43,074 nucleotides of DNA from a virus, in IMG/VR virus record IMGVR_UViG_3300025896_000049, positions 1-43,074 of that record. One strand, written 5' to 3'. The position numbers were made by a program, and so were the translations under genes. Within the stretch, counting starts at the first letter, position 1. Each line of letters begins with the position of its first letter. Positions 9,999-17,015 of the stretch are shown here, piece after piece. Under the pieces are notes generated by a model. That model saw nothing but the letters and a program-made list of their open reading frames with translations, searched no databases and was not told the DNA's origin.

Positions 9999-10024
9999 AG
10001 GTTAGGAGTGGTGAAATTTCCCTT

Positions 10025-10052
10025 AGATTACTCGGGAATTGGGGATTTGCAA
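10025..10052 (-). promoter_or_regulatory. Candidate promoter for the 8562-9998 gene
   Basis: On the minus strand TTGCAA (10052-10047), a 16-nt spacer and TAATCT (10030-10025) are followed by a 26-nt leader to the ATG at 9998. The 16-nt spacing matches other promoters in this window. Confidence 0.5.
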
Positions 10053-10132
10053 GATTTAGGTTGCTCGGGAATGGGCGGCGTGGTATGGTGGCCACGCTGT
10101 GAATACGCCAGCCTGTGCAGTTAGCAAAAGTG

Positions 10133-10189
10133 GGGAGGCAGAGTAAGGATTGGAAGTTTCCGGTCGCTCTGCCTCCCTTGTTTTTTCCC
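10133..10189 (+). terminator. Strong intrinsic terminator, plus strand
   Basis: A perfect 11-bp stem, GGGAGGCAGAG (10133-10143) with CTCTGCCTCCC (10167-10177), has a 23-nt loop and is followed by TTGTTTTTTCCC. No plus-strand gene precedes it: the genes to the left are on the minus strand. It may therefore end a short RNA starting near 10090, where TTGCTC, 17 nt and TATGGT sit upstream and a GCGTGG/CCACGC hairpin occurs at 10078-10097. The minus-strand side has only a weak T run. Confidence 0.75.
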
Positions 10190-10222
10190 ATTGAAGAATT
10201 AGCGATCTGTGATAAAATGGAC

Positions 10223-10256
10223 GCGGACCGAATGCTGTAGAGAACATTCAGGCCGC
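10223..10256. promoter_or_regulatory. Hairpin 22 nt upstream of HNH 1
   Basis: GCGG-A-C-C-GAATG pairs with CATTC-A-G-G-CCGC around CTGTAGAGAA. Read on the plus strand it has a C-A mismatch next to GAATG, which becomes a T-G wobble on the minus strand, where CGTCCATTTTATC follows. It could act as a terminator for the minus-strand operon to the right. CATTCAGGCCGCTAAC is shared exactly with the hairpin before HNH 3. Confidence 0.55.
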
Positions 10257-10278
10257 TAACACTAACCATAATTCGACT

Positions 10279-10776
10279 ATGACTAATGCCTTAAAAGAAA
10301 TACCACGCCTTTCCGATACTGACAAGGAAAGGTTTTTTGGGAAAATAACGACTGACGGTGAAAATGGGTGCCACGTCTGGACCGGGAGCACAGATCGCCA
10401 TGGATACGGTAAATTCTCCATCAAAAGTAGGATTATCGGGGCTCACAGACTAGCGTTTGTGCTGGCTTACGATGAGCAGCCACTATCGTTTTTAGTGTGC
10501 CACCACTGCGATAATGCGAAGTGCGTAAATCCCGAGCACCTATTCTTGGGGACATCACACGACAATATGCAAGACATGAGTAGGAAGGGAAGAAATATCA
10601 AATCGGTTGGAGAGAACCAGAAAAGCTCCAAATTGAGTAGTAATGACGTCATGGAGATACGATCCAAATACGCAGGCGGAATTGCATCACAGGCGTCTCT
10701 ATCCAGAATCTTTGGTGTCTCCGCTAGGACAGTTTGGAAAATTGTCAATTTCAAGAAATGGCGACATATACAATAG
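10279..10776 (+). CDS. HNH homing endonuclease 1 with C-terminal HTH
   Basis: 165-aa free-standing HNH endonuclease. The catalytic zinc-finger fold is visible as GCHVWTG (about 30-36), GAHRLAF (54-60, metal-binding His) and VCHHCDNAKCVNPEHLFLGT (73-92, with the conserved N and H). The C-terminal 45 residues form an HTH-like DNA-binding segment (SLSRIFGVSARTVWKIVN). Such genes are mobile and insert between phage genes. It lies on the plus strand next to a minus-strand operon, as an insertion would. It is related to, but not a copy of, the HNH genes at 18854 and 25025, and shares a 5' hairpin arrangement with both. Confidence 0.92.
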   Translation: MTNALKEIPRLSDTDKERFFGKITTDGENGCHVWTGSTDRHGYGKFSIKSRIIGAHRLAFVLAYDEQPLSFLVCHHCDNAKCVNPEHLFLGTSHDNMQDMSRKGRNIKSVGENQKSSKLSSNDVMEIRSKYAGGIASQASLSRIFGVSARTVWKIVNFKKWRHIQ

Positions 10777-10785
10777 TCTAGCCGC

Positions 10786-11052
10786 TCACTTCTTCCGCAC
10801 CCGGTAAGCAGGGGCCAATCGAATCCGCCCGCGCTTCCAGACGCGCTCAAGCTTCCCAGCATTGATCTGAGCCAGAATCAACGTCCTCGTGTGCGATCCG
10901 CACTTGCCAATTCTAGCCGCAATTTCCTCGGCAGTCTCAGCAGATTCGTCGATAATCTTGGCAGGACGTAAGGCCTCCAGTAGTTCAGATGCCGTCTGGT
11001 TCAGATCGGCAGTCGCCACTCGGTTTCGTTTTGGGGTTGTTCGTGTAGCCAT
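10786..11052 (-). CDS. Small winged-helix/HTH-like protein
   Basis: 88 aa when started at MATRTTPKRNR; a start 17 codons earlier is possible but would lie deeper inside the phosphoesterase gene. The N-terminus is basic. Residues around 35-80 (AEEIAARIGKCGSHTRTLIL then KLERVWKRGRIRLAPAYRV) look like a helix-turn-helix followed by a wing, as in small DNA-binding regulators. It overlaps the end of the phosphoesterase gene by 52 nt, suggesting co-transcription, and is the last gene of the minus-strand operon. A regulatory role is inferred. Confidence 0.65.
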   Translation of the reverse strand: MATRTTPKRNRVATADLNQTASELLEALRPAKIIDESAETAEEIAARIGKCGSHTRTLILAQINAGKLERVWKRGRIRLAPAYRVRKK

Positions 11053-11735
11053 ACAATGGTTCGGTCGTCGGAATACTCGCCCCAGCAGAAGCCGCCTGCC
11101 CATGCGTGGGTCGCCCTGCGTGCGTTGGCGTAGTCCATGTTTGGGATATTGGAGAGCGTGCCCACTGAGTAGCCTGTTGGGTTGTCTGAGCGGCGTCCCT
11201 TGGCCATTCCTGGTCGGTGAGTGTGCGCGAAAATCACGTTACCCTCAGTTTCCGCCATGTCACGGCATGAGTTCTCGTTGAAAACGTAGCCGTGCATCAC
11301 CTTGTAATTGCCAATCATACGGAAGTCGCGGATGGACCACCCCTCGACGTATTCGGCCTTGAGTGCCTTCATTTGCTTCTGGAGGCGGCTCACGATGTTC
11401 ATGGCGCAGTCGGCCACGATGGCGTTGGTGGAGTCTTGGAGCTTAACAATTCTGATTTCATGATTTCCGTTAAGAACCATGGTTGGACGTAATTCCTGTA
11501 AGAATCGACACCCAGCGTCAATGTCCGGTCCAACCGGCTCACTCTCATCACTTGTCCCCCGTGCCCCCGCCCTGAACGCCGCCGTGTCGCAGAAGTCCCC
11601 CAAGTGGACAACCGTCTGCGGTTTCCAGTCCTCCCTGAACTTGCAAACCGCCTTTCCCGCTACCTTGTCGATGTGATTCCCGTGGGAGCACCCTACGGCT
11701 AAGAACTTTTTCCATTTGCGGGTTATATTGGACAT
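11001..11735 (-). CDS. Calcineurin-like metallophosphoesterase
   Basis: 244 aa. The family blocks appear in order: GCSHGNH (15-21), GDFCD (46-50), GNHE (90-93), H148 and AHTH (170-173). These residues bind the two-metal centre of calcineurin-like phosphoesterases. In block 1 the usual Asp of DxH is Cys (CSH), and GHxH is AHTH, so activity or metal preference may differ. Phage members may act on nucleic-acid phosphodiesters; the substrate is not predictable here. The gene is 3 nt downstream of the metallopeptidase-like gene at 11739. Confidence 0.85.
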   Translation of the reverse strand: MSNITRKWKKFLAVGCSHGNHIDKVAGKAVCKFREDWKPQTVVHLGDFCDTAAFRAGARGTSDESEPVGPDIDAGCRFLQELRPTMVLNGNHEIRIVKLQDSTNAIVADCAMNIVSRLQKQMKALKAEYVEGWSIRDFRMIGNYKVMHGYVFNENSCRDMAETEGNVIFAHTHRPGMAKGRRSDNPTGYSVGTLSNIPNMDYANARRATHAWAGGFCWGEYSDDRTIVWLHEQPQNETEWRLPI

Positions 11736-11738
11736 AGA

Positions 11739-12011
11739 TTAAATTTCGTTCAAGCCCTTGTCGTTTGGTTCGATGATTCGGACGTTGTGCTTGTGTAGAA
11801 AGTCGGCTAGAAGCTTGGCGTTTCTGGTTACTACATTTTCGGGGAGTGCTGGGTCGAGGTGATGTCCATACTCATGGATCAAAGCTTCCAAACGGGCCTT
11901 ACCTGTTGTGCGCGGGTCTATCTCAATCTCGTTGTCGCAATACGTCCCCCATGCCTTCTCACGGCCTAGCTTCTTAATGATAACTCGCGGATGTCTTGGT
12001 TTGGGAGGCAT
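11739..12011 (-). CDS. Small HExxH metallopeptidase-like (SprT/ImmA-type) protein
   Basis: 90 aa. The core LEALIHEYGHHLDPALPE carries HEYGH (HExxH), the zinc-binding signature of zincins, preceded by a short beta-rich N-terminus ending EIEIDPR. Small proteins of this build (VIIKKLG...IDPR...HExxH) are common in phages and are annotated as putative metallopeptidases; their substrate is not known. It sits between the lysin and phosphoesterase genes. The third zinc ligand is not identified. Confidence 0.7.
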   Translation of the reverse strand: MPPKPRHPRVIIKKLGREKAWGTYCDNEIEIDPRTTGKARLEALIHEYGHHLDPALPENVVTRNAKLLADFLHKHNVRIIEPNDKGLNEI

Positions 12012-12037
12012 GGTTATTGAAGTATCTCATGCCCCAA

Positions 12038-12598
12038 TCAACCCGTAATTCTGATTCTAGACCGGATAGACGAAAGAGAGCGCGTCCTAATAGCCACTTC
12101 TCCCCCGTCCCTGCTTCCGTTTCCGTCCGTATTCCCTTCGCATGTGGGGACAAGTCCCGCTATCGGCGGCCCCATAGCGATTCCGATATGGCTGAAGGTG
12201 TAAACAAGAATATCCCCCTTCTTAATGTCGCCCCCGTGCGGTTTTTTAAGTTGGACTGATCCATCCTGAGAACGCGCCCATTCCTCAAATCCCCATGCCG
12301 CTGCCGTCTTAGGTAGCTTGAAATTGACGTGCTTGTATCCGACCGCCTCACGCACACACCAGCAAACGAACGCTGCGCACCAAGGCCATGCCTCCTTTGG
12401 GTTCAGATTCGTCGCCGCCTTGTATTGGTTCACTCGTGGGCCGCAGTTTGAGCCGTTGGTTTCGTGAACGCCAAGTTCCAGCTTGGCAATTTCGGCAATG
12501 TCATTGGCTAGTAATGATGCCGGTCTTGACATATTCTGGATGGCAGGAATGGGTTCTGGCCTATTGAACCAAGATGCGATGCGTTCAAAGATATTCAT
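12038..12598 (-). CDS. CHAP-domain endolysin
   Basis: 186-aa predicted cell-wall hydrolase. The CHAP (Cys/His amidase/peptidase) core has WPWCAAFVCW (71-80, nucleophile C74), GDILVYTFSHIGIAMGP (128-144, catalytic H137) and CEGNT (153-157, third residue E154 or N155). There is no cleavable signal peptide, so export would rely on a holin; holin-like and small membrane genes lie directly upstream in the operon. There is no separate wall-binding domain; a short basic tail (SSIRSRIRITG) closes the protein. A structural lysin role is possible but less likely given the neighbours. Confidence 0.88.
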   Translation of the reverse strand: MNIFERIASWFNRPEPIPAIQNMSRPASLLANDIAEIAKLELGVHETNGSNCGPRVNQYKAATNLNPKEAWPWCAAFVCWCVREAVGYKHVNFKLPKTAAAWGFEEWARSQDGSVQLKKPHGGDIKKGDILVYTFSHIGIAMGPPIAGLVPTCEGNTDGNGSRDGGEVAIRTRSLSSIRSRIRITG

Positions 12599-12600
12599 AA

Positions 12601-12840
12601 TTATGGTATTTTGGCTGAGATTGATTCCAGATACCGGATGATGTCACCCACGGTTCGGAAGTGGTCGAACGTCTTGTCTGGAATGGTGATTTCGTAAACT
12701 TCCTCCATTGAGTTGTGGAGTTCTGCTAGGTCCACAATGTCCATTTCCAGATCATCGCGGAGCTTTGAATGGTGGTAGGCTCCCCCGCCCAAGTGGCCGA
12801 TGGTTCTGAGAATGCGGCGTAGAGCGTATAGGTGACTCAT
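12601..12840 (-). CDS. Acyl-carrier-protein-like protein lacking the serine
   Basis: 79 aa from the ATG at 12840; this start overlaps the upstream stop as ATGA. The second half follows the acyl carrier pattern closely: LRDDLEMDIVDLAELHNSME (27-46) matches the helix II region and YEITIPDKTF...RTVGDIIRYLE (49-72) matches the conserved IPD...TVGD end. At the phosphopantetheine site the usual Asp-Ser-Leu is Asp-Ile-Val (34-36), so the cofactor cannot be attached. A fold used only for binding or scaffolding is inferred. It sits between tiny lipoprotein genes and the lysin gene. Confidence 0.7.
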   Translation of the reverse strand: MSHLYALRRILRTIGHLGGGAYHHSKLRDDLEMDIVDLAELHNSMEEVYEITIPDKTFDHFRTVGDIIRYLESISAKIP

Positions 12841-12956
12841 TGATTCAGCCTGAGTTCGTTGGTTGCGATAACTTCGACCATGCAGAGTGCGGCGGCTATG
12901 AAGGCGAGGCAGGTCGCTATGAACAGGGCGAATCCGAGGCGTTCTAAGGTGCTCAT
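12837..12956 (-). CDS. 39-aa single-span membrane peptide
   Basis: MSTLERLGFALFIATCLAFI begins this short protein; residues 7-31 are a continuous hydrophobic helix and the tail (EVIATNELRLNQ) is polar. Both ends overlap their neighbours by ATGA (start with the stop of 12953-13183, stop with the start of 12601-12840), which supports translation. Position before a lysin suggests a holin/antiholin or spanin accessory role, but nothing in the sequence proves it. Confidence 0.65.
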   Translation of the reverse strand: MSTLERLGFALFIATCLAFIAAALCMVEVIATNELRLNQ

Positions 12957-13183
12957 TTTGTGATGACGGGAACAGGATCGTGGACGTTGACGGGGATTTC
13001 AATGGTGGGGGCTTTCGGGGTGGTGTCTCCCCATAGGGTGATGCCTACCGATACGCCTTGGAATCCAACGGTTCCGCTGATTGCAGGGCCGTAATATTTA
13101 CAGGGAAGTCTCGTGCCGTCCGGCAGCTTAGGCGGGCATGTGCAGGCAGGAATCAGGAAAAGGATGGGCAGTAAGTATCTCAT
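12953..13183 (-). CDS. Small phage lipoprotein (76 aa)
   Basis: Starts MRYLLPILFLIPACTCPP, a short signal peptide with lipobox LIPAC, so lipidation at Cys14 and an outer-membrane or periplasm-facing location are predicted. The mature part is beta-rich and Gly/Pro/Val-rich (GTVGFQGVSVGITLWGDTTP). The start follows the upstream TAA closely and the stop overlaps the next ATG. In a lysis region this could be an o-spanin or another lysis lipoprotein; it is longer and less Pro-rich than classical Rz1. Confidence 0.7.
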   Translation of the reverse strand: MRYLLPILFLIPACTCPPKLPDGTRLPCKYYGPAISGTVGFQGVSVGITLWGDTTPKAPTIEIPVNVHDPVPVITK

Positions 13184-13344
13184 TAGTGTGGTTGGCTGGC
13201 TTTTTTGGCGTAATATTCGAGCATGGCGTCGGTATTGTCGAGATTCTGGTTTATCATTCCTGCTTGAAATGAATCGCGCATGTGCTGGCATGAGGACAGA
13301 AGCAGGATGGCGGAGGCGATTAGGATTGCGATGAGGAATTTCAC
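13183..13344 (-). CDS. 53-aa lipoprotein with GTG start
   Basis: Begins GTG (read as Met) KFLIAILIASAILLLSSC: a signal peptide with lipobox LLSSC, predicted lipidated at Cys19, then a 34-residue polar tail (QHMRDSFQAGMINQNLDNTD). The GTG overlaps the TGA of the upstream holin-like gene as GTGA, so expression is probably by translational coupling. Two consecutive lipoprotein genes after a membrane protein gene resemble a spanin-type arrangement; this is inference. Confidence 0.65.
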   Translation of the reverse strand: MKFLIAILIASAILLLSSCQHMRDSFQAGMINQNLDNTDAMLEYYAKKASQPH

Positions 13345-14021
13345 AGCAGGTTGGCGCGAATGTGGTTGGCCCGTTGCTCGTCACGGAAGGCGATGGCTAG
13401 GAACTTGGTGTCGTAATAGGTCACGGTTGGCTCACCGTTGTCCTTGTCCCATGACTCCACGGCAAATCCGGTTGGCATGACGATTGGCTTCTTGGCCATG
13501 CTTGCCCGCAGGTCCAGAAGTGCCTGCTCGTCGTCGGAAGGTGACGTGGGCTTGGCAATTGGCTTCATTTCTTCCCAGAACGCGGCAGACGACGCCTTGC
13601 TCTCCGCTGGTGTCATTGGCCTAGAATCCGCGATTATGGCCTTAAACATGGCTGACCTGCTGGGGAGATTGGAATCGAACGGAATCGCTGGTTGCTCCCT
13701 GATCGGTTCCTGTTCCTCGGATAGCTTTTGCAGGCTCTGTAGGTTGGTATATCCCATCTGCTTTCCGACGTATGACACGACGAAATCCAAAGCACCCAGC
13801 ACTAGAGCAGAAAGGCCAATGCCAATCGCTTCCTGTGCGCTAGGCGTATTCCCGAACCTAGCCGCCACCATGCCGATCACCGGAGCCGTCACCACCCCTA
13901 TCTTGAGCAGTAACTTCCTCGAATACTTGCTCCACATCCACCCGACGAACTTATGCAGCGCATTCGGACTGGCGTAGGGCTTCCCTGTCGCAGGGTCGTT
14001 GACTCGTGTGTCATCGCTCAT
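13341..14021 (-). CDS. Holin-like membrane protein with long cytoplasmic tail
   Basis: 226 aa. Two likely membrane helices lie near residues 40-60 (LLKIGVVTAPVIGMVAARFG) and 68-86 (IGIGLSALVLGALDFVVSY), then about 135 polar residues with a Lys/Pro/Ser-rich middle. Two spans upstream of a CHAP lysin fit a class II-type holin, but the tail is much longer than usual. The gene begins the lysis block and has the best promoter here (14028-14055), whose -10 is only 6 nt before the ATG, so the mRNA may be leaderless. Confidence 0.65.
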   Translation of the reverse strand: MSDDTRVNDPATGKPYASPNALHKFVGWMWSKYSRKLLLKIGVVTAPVIGMVAARFGNTPSAQEAIGIGLSALVLGALDFVVSYVGKQMGYTNLQSLQKLSEEQEPIREQPAIPFDSNLPSRSAMFKAIIADSRPMTPAESKASSAAFWEEMKPIAKPTSPSDDEQALLDLRASMAKKPIVMPTGFAVESWDKDNGEPTVTYYDTKFLAIAFRDEQRANHIRANLL

Positions 14022-14027
14022 TTGCGC

Positions 14028-14055
14028 ATTATCGCCCCGTGGCCGAAATTGTCAA
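14028..14055 (-). promoter_or_regulatory. Strong leaderless promoter of the lysis block
   Basis: On the minus strand consensus TTGACA (14055-14050), 16-nt spacer, GATAAT (14033-14028), 6 nt, ATG (14021). Expected initiation 6-8 nt past the -10 falls on the start codon. A short TCTCA/TGAGA dyad lies at 14077-14090 just upstream. Confidence 0.7.
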
Positions 14056-14078
14056 GGTTTTACAAATCTGGTAGTTTC

Positions 14079-14636
14079 TCATGGTTGAGAATTTGGAGGT
14101 TTCGGCTTCACAATGACGTAGCCCACATAGGATGAATGACTGGCAATCAGGAATGCCTCCGTGTCCACCTCCGTTCCGTTCCTGAGCATGTATGACTCCC
14201 GGTAAGGAAGCATCTCCTTGACGGCAAGCTGCCATGCCTCTCGCGCCCGTGTCTGGTCCCCGCGTGCAATGGCCTGCAACCATCCCCACCCAAGCATTTC
14301 CTCACGCCCGATGCCGAACATATCCGCCAGCTTAGGGTTGGAGTAGGTGCATTTCGCATCTAGGCTGCACATGTAAATACCGATCCCAAGGTGGTCACAA
14401 ACGATATTCTGACGCACCTCCATAGCGTCGGCGGTTCGGATGATTTCGTCCAGCAGTTCCTTGATCCTCGCGCTCGGGTCATCCCCGAAGTGATGCTTGA
14501 GCTTAGTTACAAGCTCTACCGAATTTCTCCAAAGCAGGACACGCAATCTGAGCTTTCTCCACGCAACCACCCCTGTTACCACCGCCGTAGTAACCTGCCC
14601 CGATAGCTTGATGATCGTTTCCGGGTCCCATTCCAT
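14079..14636 (-). CDS. PAS-domain protein with N-terminal hydrophobic/coiled-coil segment
   Basis: 185 aa. Residues 9-27 are moderately hydrophobic (IKLSGQVTTAVVTGVVAW), 30-75 form a charged helix, and 80-180 read as a PAS fold: IGIYMCSLDAKCTYSNPKLA, then FGIGREEMLGWGWLQAIARG, a central helix (REAWQLAVKEM) and the closing strands (GYVIVKP). No kinase, cyclase or response-regulator output follows. PAS domains bind small ligands or sense redox or light; in a membrane-tethered phage protein this suggests sensing or protein contact. It lies just upstream of the holin-like gene, but a promoter separates them. Confidence 0.75.
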   Translation of the reverse strand: MEWDPETIIKLSGQVTTAVVTGVVAWRKLRLRVLLWRNSVELVTKLKHHFGDDPSARIKELLDEIIRTADAMEVRQNIVCDHLGIGIYMCSLDAKCTYSNPKLADMFGIGREEMLGWGWLQAIARGDQTRAREAWQLAVKEMLPYRESYMLRNGTEVDTEAFLIASHSSYVGYVIVKPKPPNSQP

Positions 14637-14642
14637 GAGGTG

Positions 14643-14753
14643 CTACATGATAGCCACTAGCAGTTTGATTAAAATGAAAGACGCAATCGTGAACACGAAA
14701 TATCCGATAATATCGAATGCGTGATTTGGTATGGATGAAATGAGTCGTCGCAT
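14643..14753 (-). CDS. 36-aa membrane peptide
   Basis: Starts MRRLISSIPNHAFDIIGYFV; residues 14-35 are one continuous hydrophobic helix ending at the C-terminus with a basic N-terminus, giving an N-in orientation. It lies 6 nt before the PAS gene start and 14 nt after the end of the gene at 14768. It is short and unrecognised; operon position and membrane design support translation. A holin/antiholin-type role is possible. Confidence 0.55.
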   Translation of the reverse strand: MRRLISSIPNHAFDIIGYFVFTIASFILIKLLVAIM

Positions 14754-14767
14754 GATGATTCAACTCG

Positions 14768-15085
14768 TTAGGGCAAAGAAACGGTGCCGTCAGAAGCAAC
14801 TTTGAGCGTTGATCCCGCCGCCGCAATCTTGTCGTTTACAAGCGACGGGGCGAGTTGCGCCAGAAGCCCCCGCCATGTTGCGAGAGCAGTCAGAAGATTT
14901 TTCCCGTTCGTCCCTTGCCGCGCCCAGAACTCTGCCGGGGTAAAGTGTTCGGACTTGTCGATTCGACCAATGCTGGTTATCAGGACAGTCGCCACATGCT
15001 CAAGGAGTGCTTGGTAGTCAGCGTCGATAGCCGCGCAGGCGGTGGCGATATGATCGGTGGGCGGGGTGATGTTGGTGAGGGGCAT
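14768..15085 (-). CDS. Small hypothetical structural-region protein
   Basis: 105 aa from MPLTNITPPTD (ATG at 15085, 1 nt after the upstream stop region); an upstream in-frame start would overlap the fibre gene by 47 nt. It is helical and Ala-rich (IDADYQALLEHVATVLITSI), ending in a small strand segment (GSTLKVASDGTVSLP). It follows the fibre-like gene and may be a chaperone or attachment subunit; not recognised. Confidence 0.65.
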   Translation of the reverse strand: MPLTNITPPTDHIATACAAIDADYQALLEHVATVLITSIGRIDKSEHFTPAEFWARQGTNGKNLLTALATWRGLLAQLAPSLVNDKIAAAGSTLKVASDGTVSLP

Positions 15086-15086
15086 A

Positions 15087-16046
15087 TTACGCTGGGGTGA
15101 TGAGGGTTGCGGCAGTGATGGATTCGACGCCATTGCCGGAGTAGGAGACGATGACGAAGCGCAACTCCATTGTGGGAGTGCCGATGTTGGTTGTAGCCGT
15201 TAATTTGAGGGCCATGTTTCCGCCCCCGCCATCCACCACGGAATAGGTCACAGGTGTGAGCGTGCTTCCTCCTGTCGCGGCGAGGGTGCCGTCGGTCTGG
15301 ACGATAGTCGCGGTGATGGTCCCGCCTTTGTTGACAGCAGAGATGACGAGACGCGTGGTAAGGGCTTGATAGTCCGTGCCATTGCCAACCGAGAGCACGC
15401 AATCAACCACGCACCCGATGAATTTACCGGACCCGACCGCGAAGGTGCAGAAGGTGGCGGCAGCGGCACCCGAGGTGAGGGCGAATGCCTTTGCGACCGC
15501 CTGATAACGCGGAACGGATGCCGCAATTTGTGCGGTTGAGCCAGTCGTCGTGGATTCGTGGGTCTTGTGGATAACATCGCCGCCACGACCTGTGCCTGTC
15601 CCTGCCCCGCCAGCAAGGATCTGGTTCGCGCCTGCAATATTCGATCCAGACCCATTATGCGCCTTCAATGCTTGGTGGGTAGGAGAGGTAGCGTCCAAAC
15701 CCATCTGGATGACCGCAGCGCCTTGGCGCATGAAGAATGCGTCAGTCGAAGTGCTTGCACTCCCTGATCCCCATCCGATGCGTGCGCTAGACCTAACGCT
15801 AAGTCCGGTAACGCCTACGCCAAGCACCTCAGAGCCATTGATGACTCCATAAATTGATCCAAAGGAATCAAAGGCGAAACCGTAGCCTGACCCCAATGCT
15901 CCATGCGCTAAAGACGCGACGGCGCTGGCAGTCACGGGAACAAAGAACCGCGACCCCATCCTCAGAGACACGTCCTTCCCGCGTTGACCTAGCGCGGGCG
16001 TGTTGCCAAATGGCCCAGTTCCCAGAAGTGATTTTGCGCTGTTCAT
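15087..16046 (-). CDS. Tail fibre/appendage-like protein
   Basis: 319 aa, Gly/Ser/Thr/Ala-rich and beta-prone with very few charged residues. The middle contains DATSPTHQALKAHNGSGSNI and a GGAGTGTGRGGDVIH patch, compositions typical of phage fibres and receptor-binding appendages. The C-terminal half reads as beta-sandwich-like strands (TRLVISAVNKGGTITATIV). There is no enzymatic motif. Neighbours 16050-17955 have the same character, so this is probably one component of a multi-protein adhesion apparatus. Assignment rests on composition and context. Confidence 0.65.
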   Translation of the reverse strand: MNSAKSLLGTGPFGNTPALGQRGKDVSLRMGSRFFVPVTASAVASLAHGALGSGYGFAFDSFGSIYGVINGSEVLGVGVTGLSVRSSARIGWGSGSASTSTDAFFMRQGAAVIQMGLDATSPTHQALKAHNGSGSNIAGANQILAGGAGTGTGRGGDVIHKTHESTTTGSTAQIAASVPRYQAVAKAFALTSGAAAATFCTFAVGSGKFIGCVVDCVLSVGNGTDYQALTTRLVISAVNKGGTITATIVQTDGTLAATGGSTLTPVTYSVVDGGGGNMALKLTATTNIGTPTMELRFVIVSYSGNGVESITAATLITPA

Positions 16047-16049
16047 GGA

Positions 16050-16727
16050 TTAGAACTCCTCGATTTGGGCGCACGCGTAAAATCCACCAGAGGAAGCTGC
16101 GGGGGCGGTAAGGTTGGCTAGAACCAATTTGAATCCTGTTGGGATGTAGAGAACCTGCTTGCCAGCAGAATCGAACGATAGGCCAGTGACGTAAGCCGAT
16201 CCAAGTAAGTCAACGCCCACAGTCGTTCCGGCAGCGGCACCACCAGAAGAAGCGGGGACGGTGACGTAGCCTAGAATGTGGAATGGAGTGGCGACAACCG
16301 CTGCGGGGACTCCCGTTGTGGCGCGGCTGAGGGTGAAGGCAGAGCTTGATCCAATCGCGGTGATGAACGTTCCGGAAGCTACGTTCGTCCCCGTAATCAT
16401 CATCCCGATGAGAAGATTGGAAGTGTCGGTAGCGGTTGAGAGTGACGTAGAAGTTGTCACGCTGGTTGCAGCAGTCGTGCTTGATGCCGTAATGGCAGAT
16501 AGCGTAACCGTTGGATAGCTCGGATCATACAAGCCAAAGACGAATGTCGATGCCGTGGATTGGTTGCTTGCCACCATGAGTGATTTACAAACCGCGTCAT
16601 TTGACCCGCCAGAGTAGTCGGCCCCCGCCACTTGCAGGAACTTAAATACGGTTCCTTGAGCGGGTGTCCAGTAGGCTCCTGCTACCTTGAGATTTTGAGT
16701 AAGTGGGAGAGTAGTCGTTTTAGCCAT
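16050..16727 (-). CDS. Virion structural protein, Ser/Thr/Ala-rich
   Basis: 225 aa. Low-charge beta-rich sequence with a central Thr/Ser/Ala stretch (SSTTAATSVTTSTSLSTATD) followed by an Ig-like sounding GMMITGTNVASGTFITAIGS segment. The last third (GYVTVPASSGGAAAGTTVGV) resembles capsid-decoration or fibre domains. It starts MAKTTTLPLT with an AACCTAATCTC leader. Position among fibre genes suggests a virion surface protein; no family is recognised. Confidence 0.65.
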   Translation of the reverse strand: MAKTTTLPLTQNLKVAGAYWTPAQGTVFKFLQVAGADYSGGSNDAVCKSLMVASNQSTASTFVFGLYDPSYPTVTLSAITASSTTAATSVTTSTSLSTATDTSNLLIGMMITGTNVASGTFITAIGSSSAFTLSRATTGVPAAVVATPFHILGYVTVPASSGGAAAGTTVGVDLLGSAYVTGLSFDSAGKQVLYIPTGFKLVLANLTAPAASSGGFYACAQIEEF

Positions 16728-16765
16728 GAGATTAGGTTAGTTGAGTTTTGAGTATAGTGTAAATT

Positions 16766-17011
16766 TCAGCCTCCGCAAGCGGCGAGAATGGTAAAGGCCA
16801 TGGATGATTTCGCATCTAGGGCGGCTTGGAGGTCGGTCTGTGAGGAAAGCGTTCCTGTGATGCTTCCCCATGTTCCGCCGCTACCACTAAGGTTTTCTGA
16901 AATATAGGCCAGAAGTATATTGCGGACGGAATTGGTATCGGTGGGGGCACCGAAGGCGGAGGTGGACACCGCTTGAGATGCGGAGAGTCGTTGTTGGGTG
17001 GTGATGGCCAT
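16766..17011 (-). CDS. Short fibre-associated protein
   Basis: 81 aa. Contains WGSITGTLSSQTDLQAALDA (about 48-67), a motif found repeatedly in phage tail fibres just before or after shaft segments. The N-terminus is MAITTQQRLSAS, similar to the next gene's MAITANQLDS. Probably a short fibre or an adaptor between fibre proteins. Confidence 0.65.
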   Translation of the reverse strand: MAITTQQRLSASQAVSTSAFGAPTDTNSVRNILLAYISENLSGSGGTWGSITGTLSSQTDLQAALDAKSSMAFTILAACGG

Positions 17012-17015
17012 GAGA

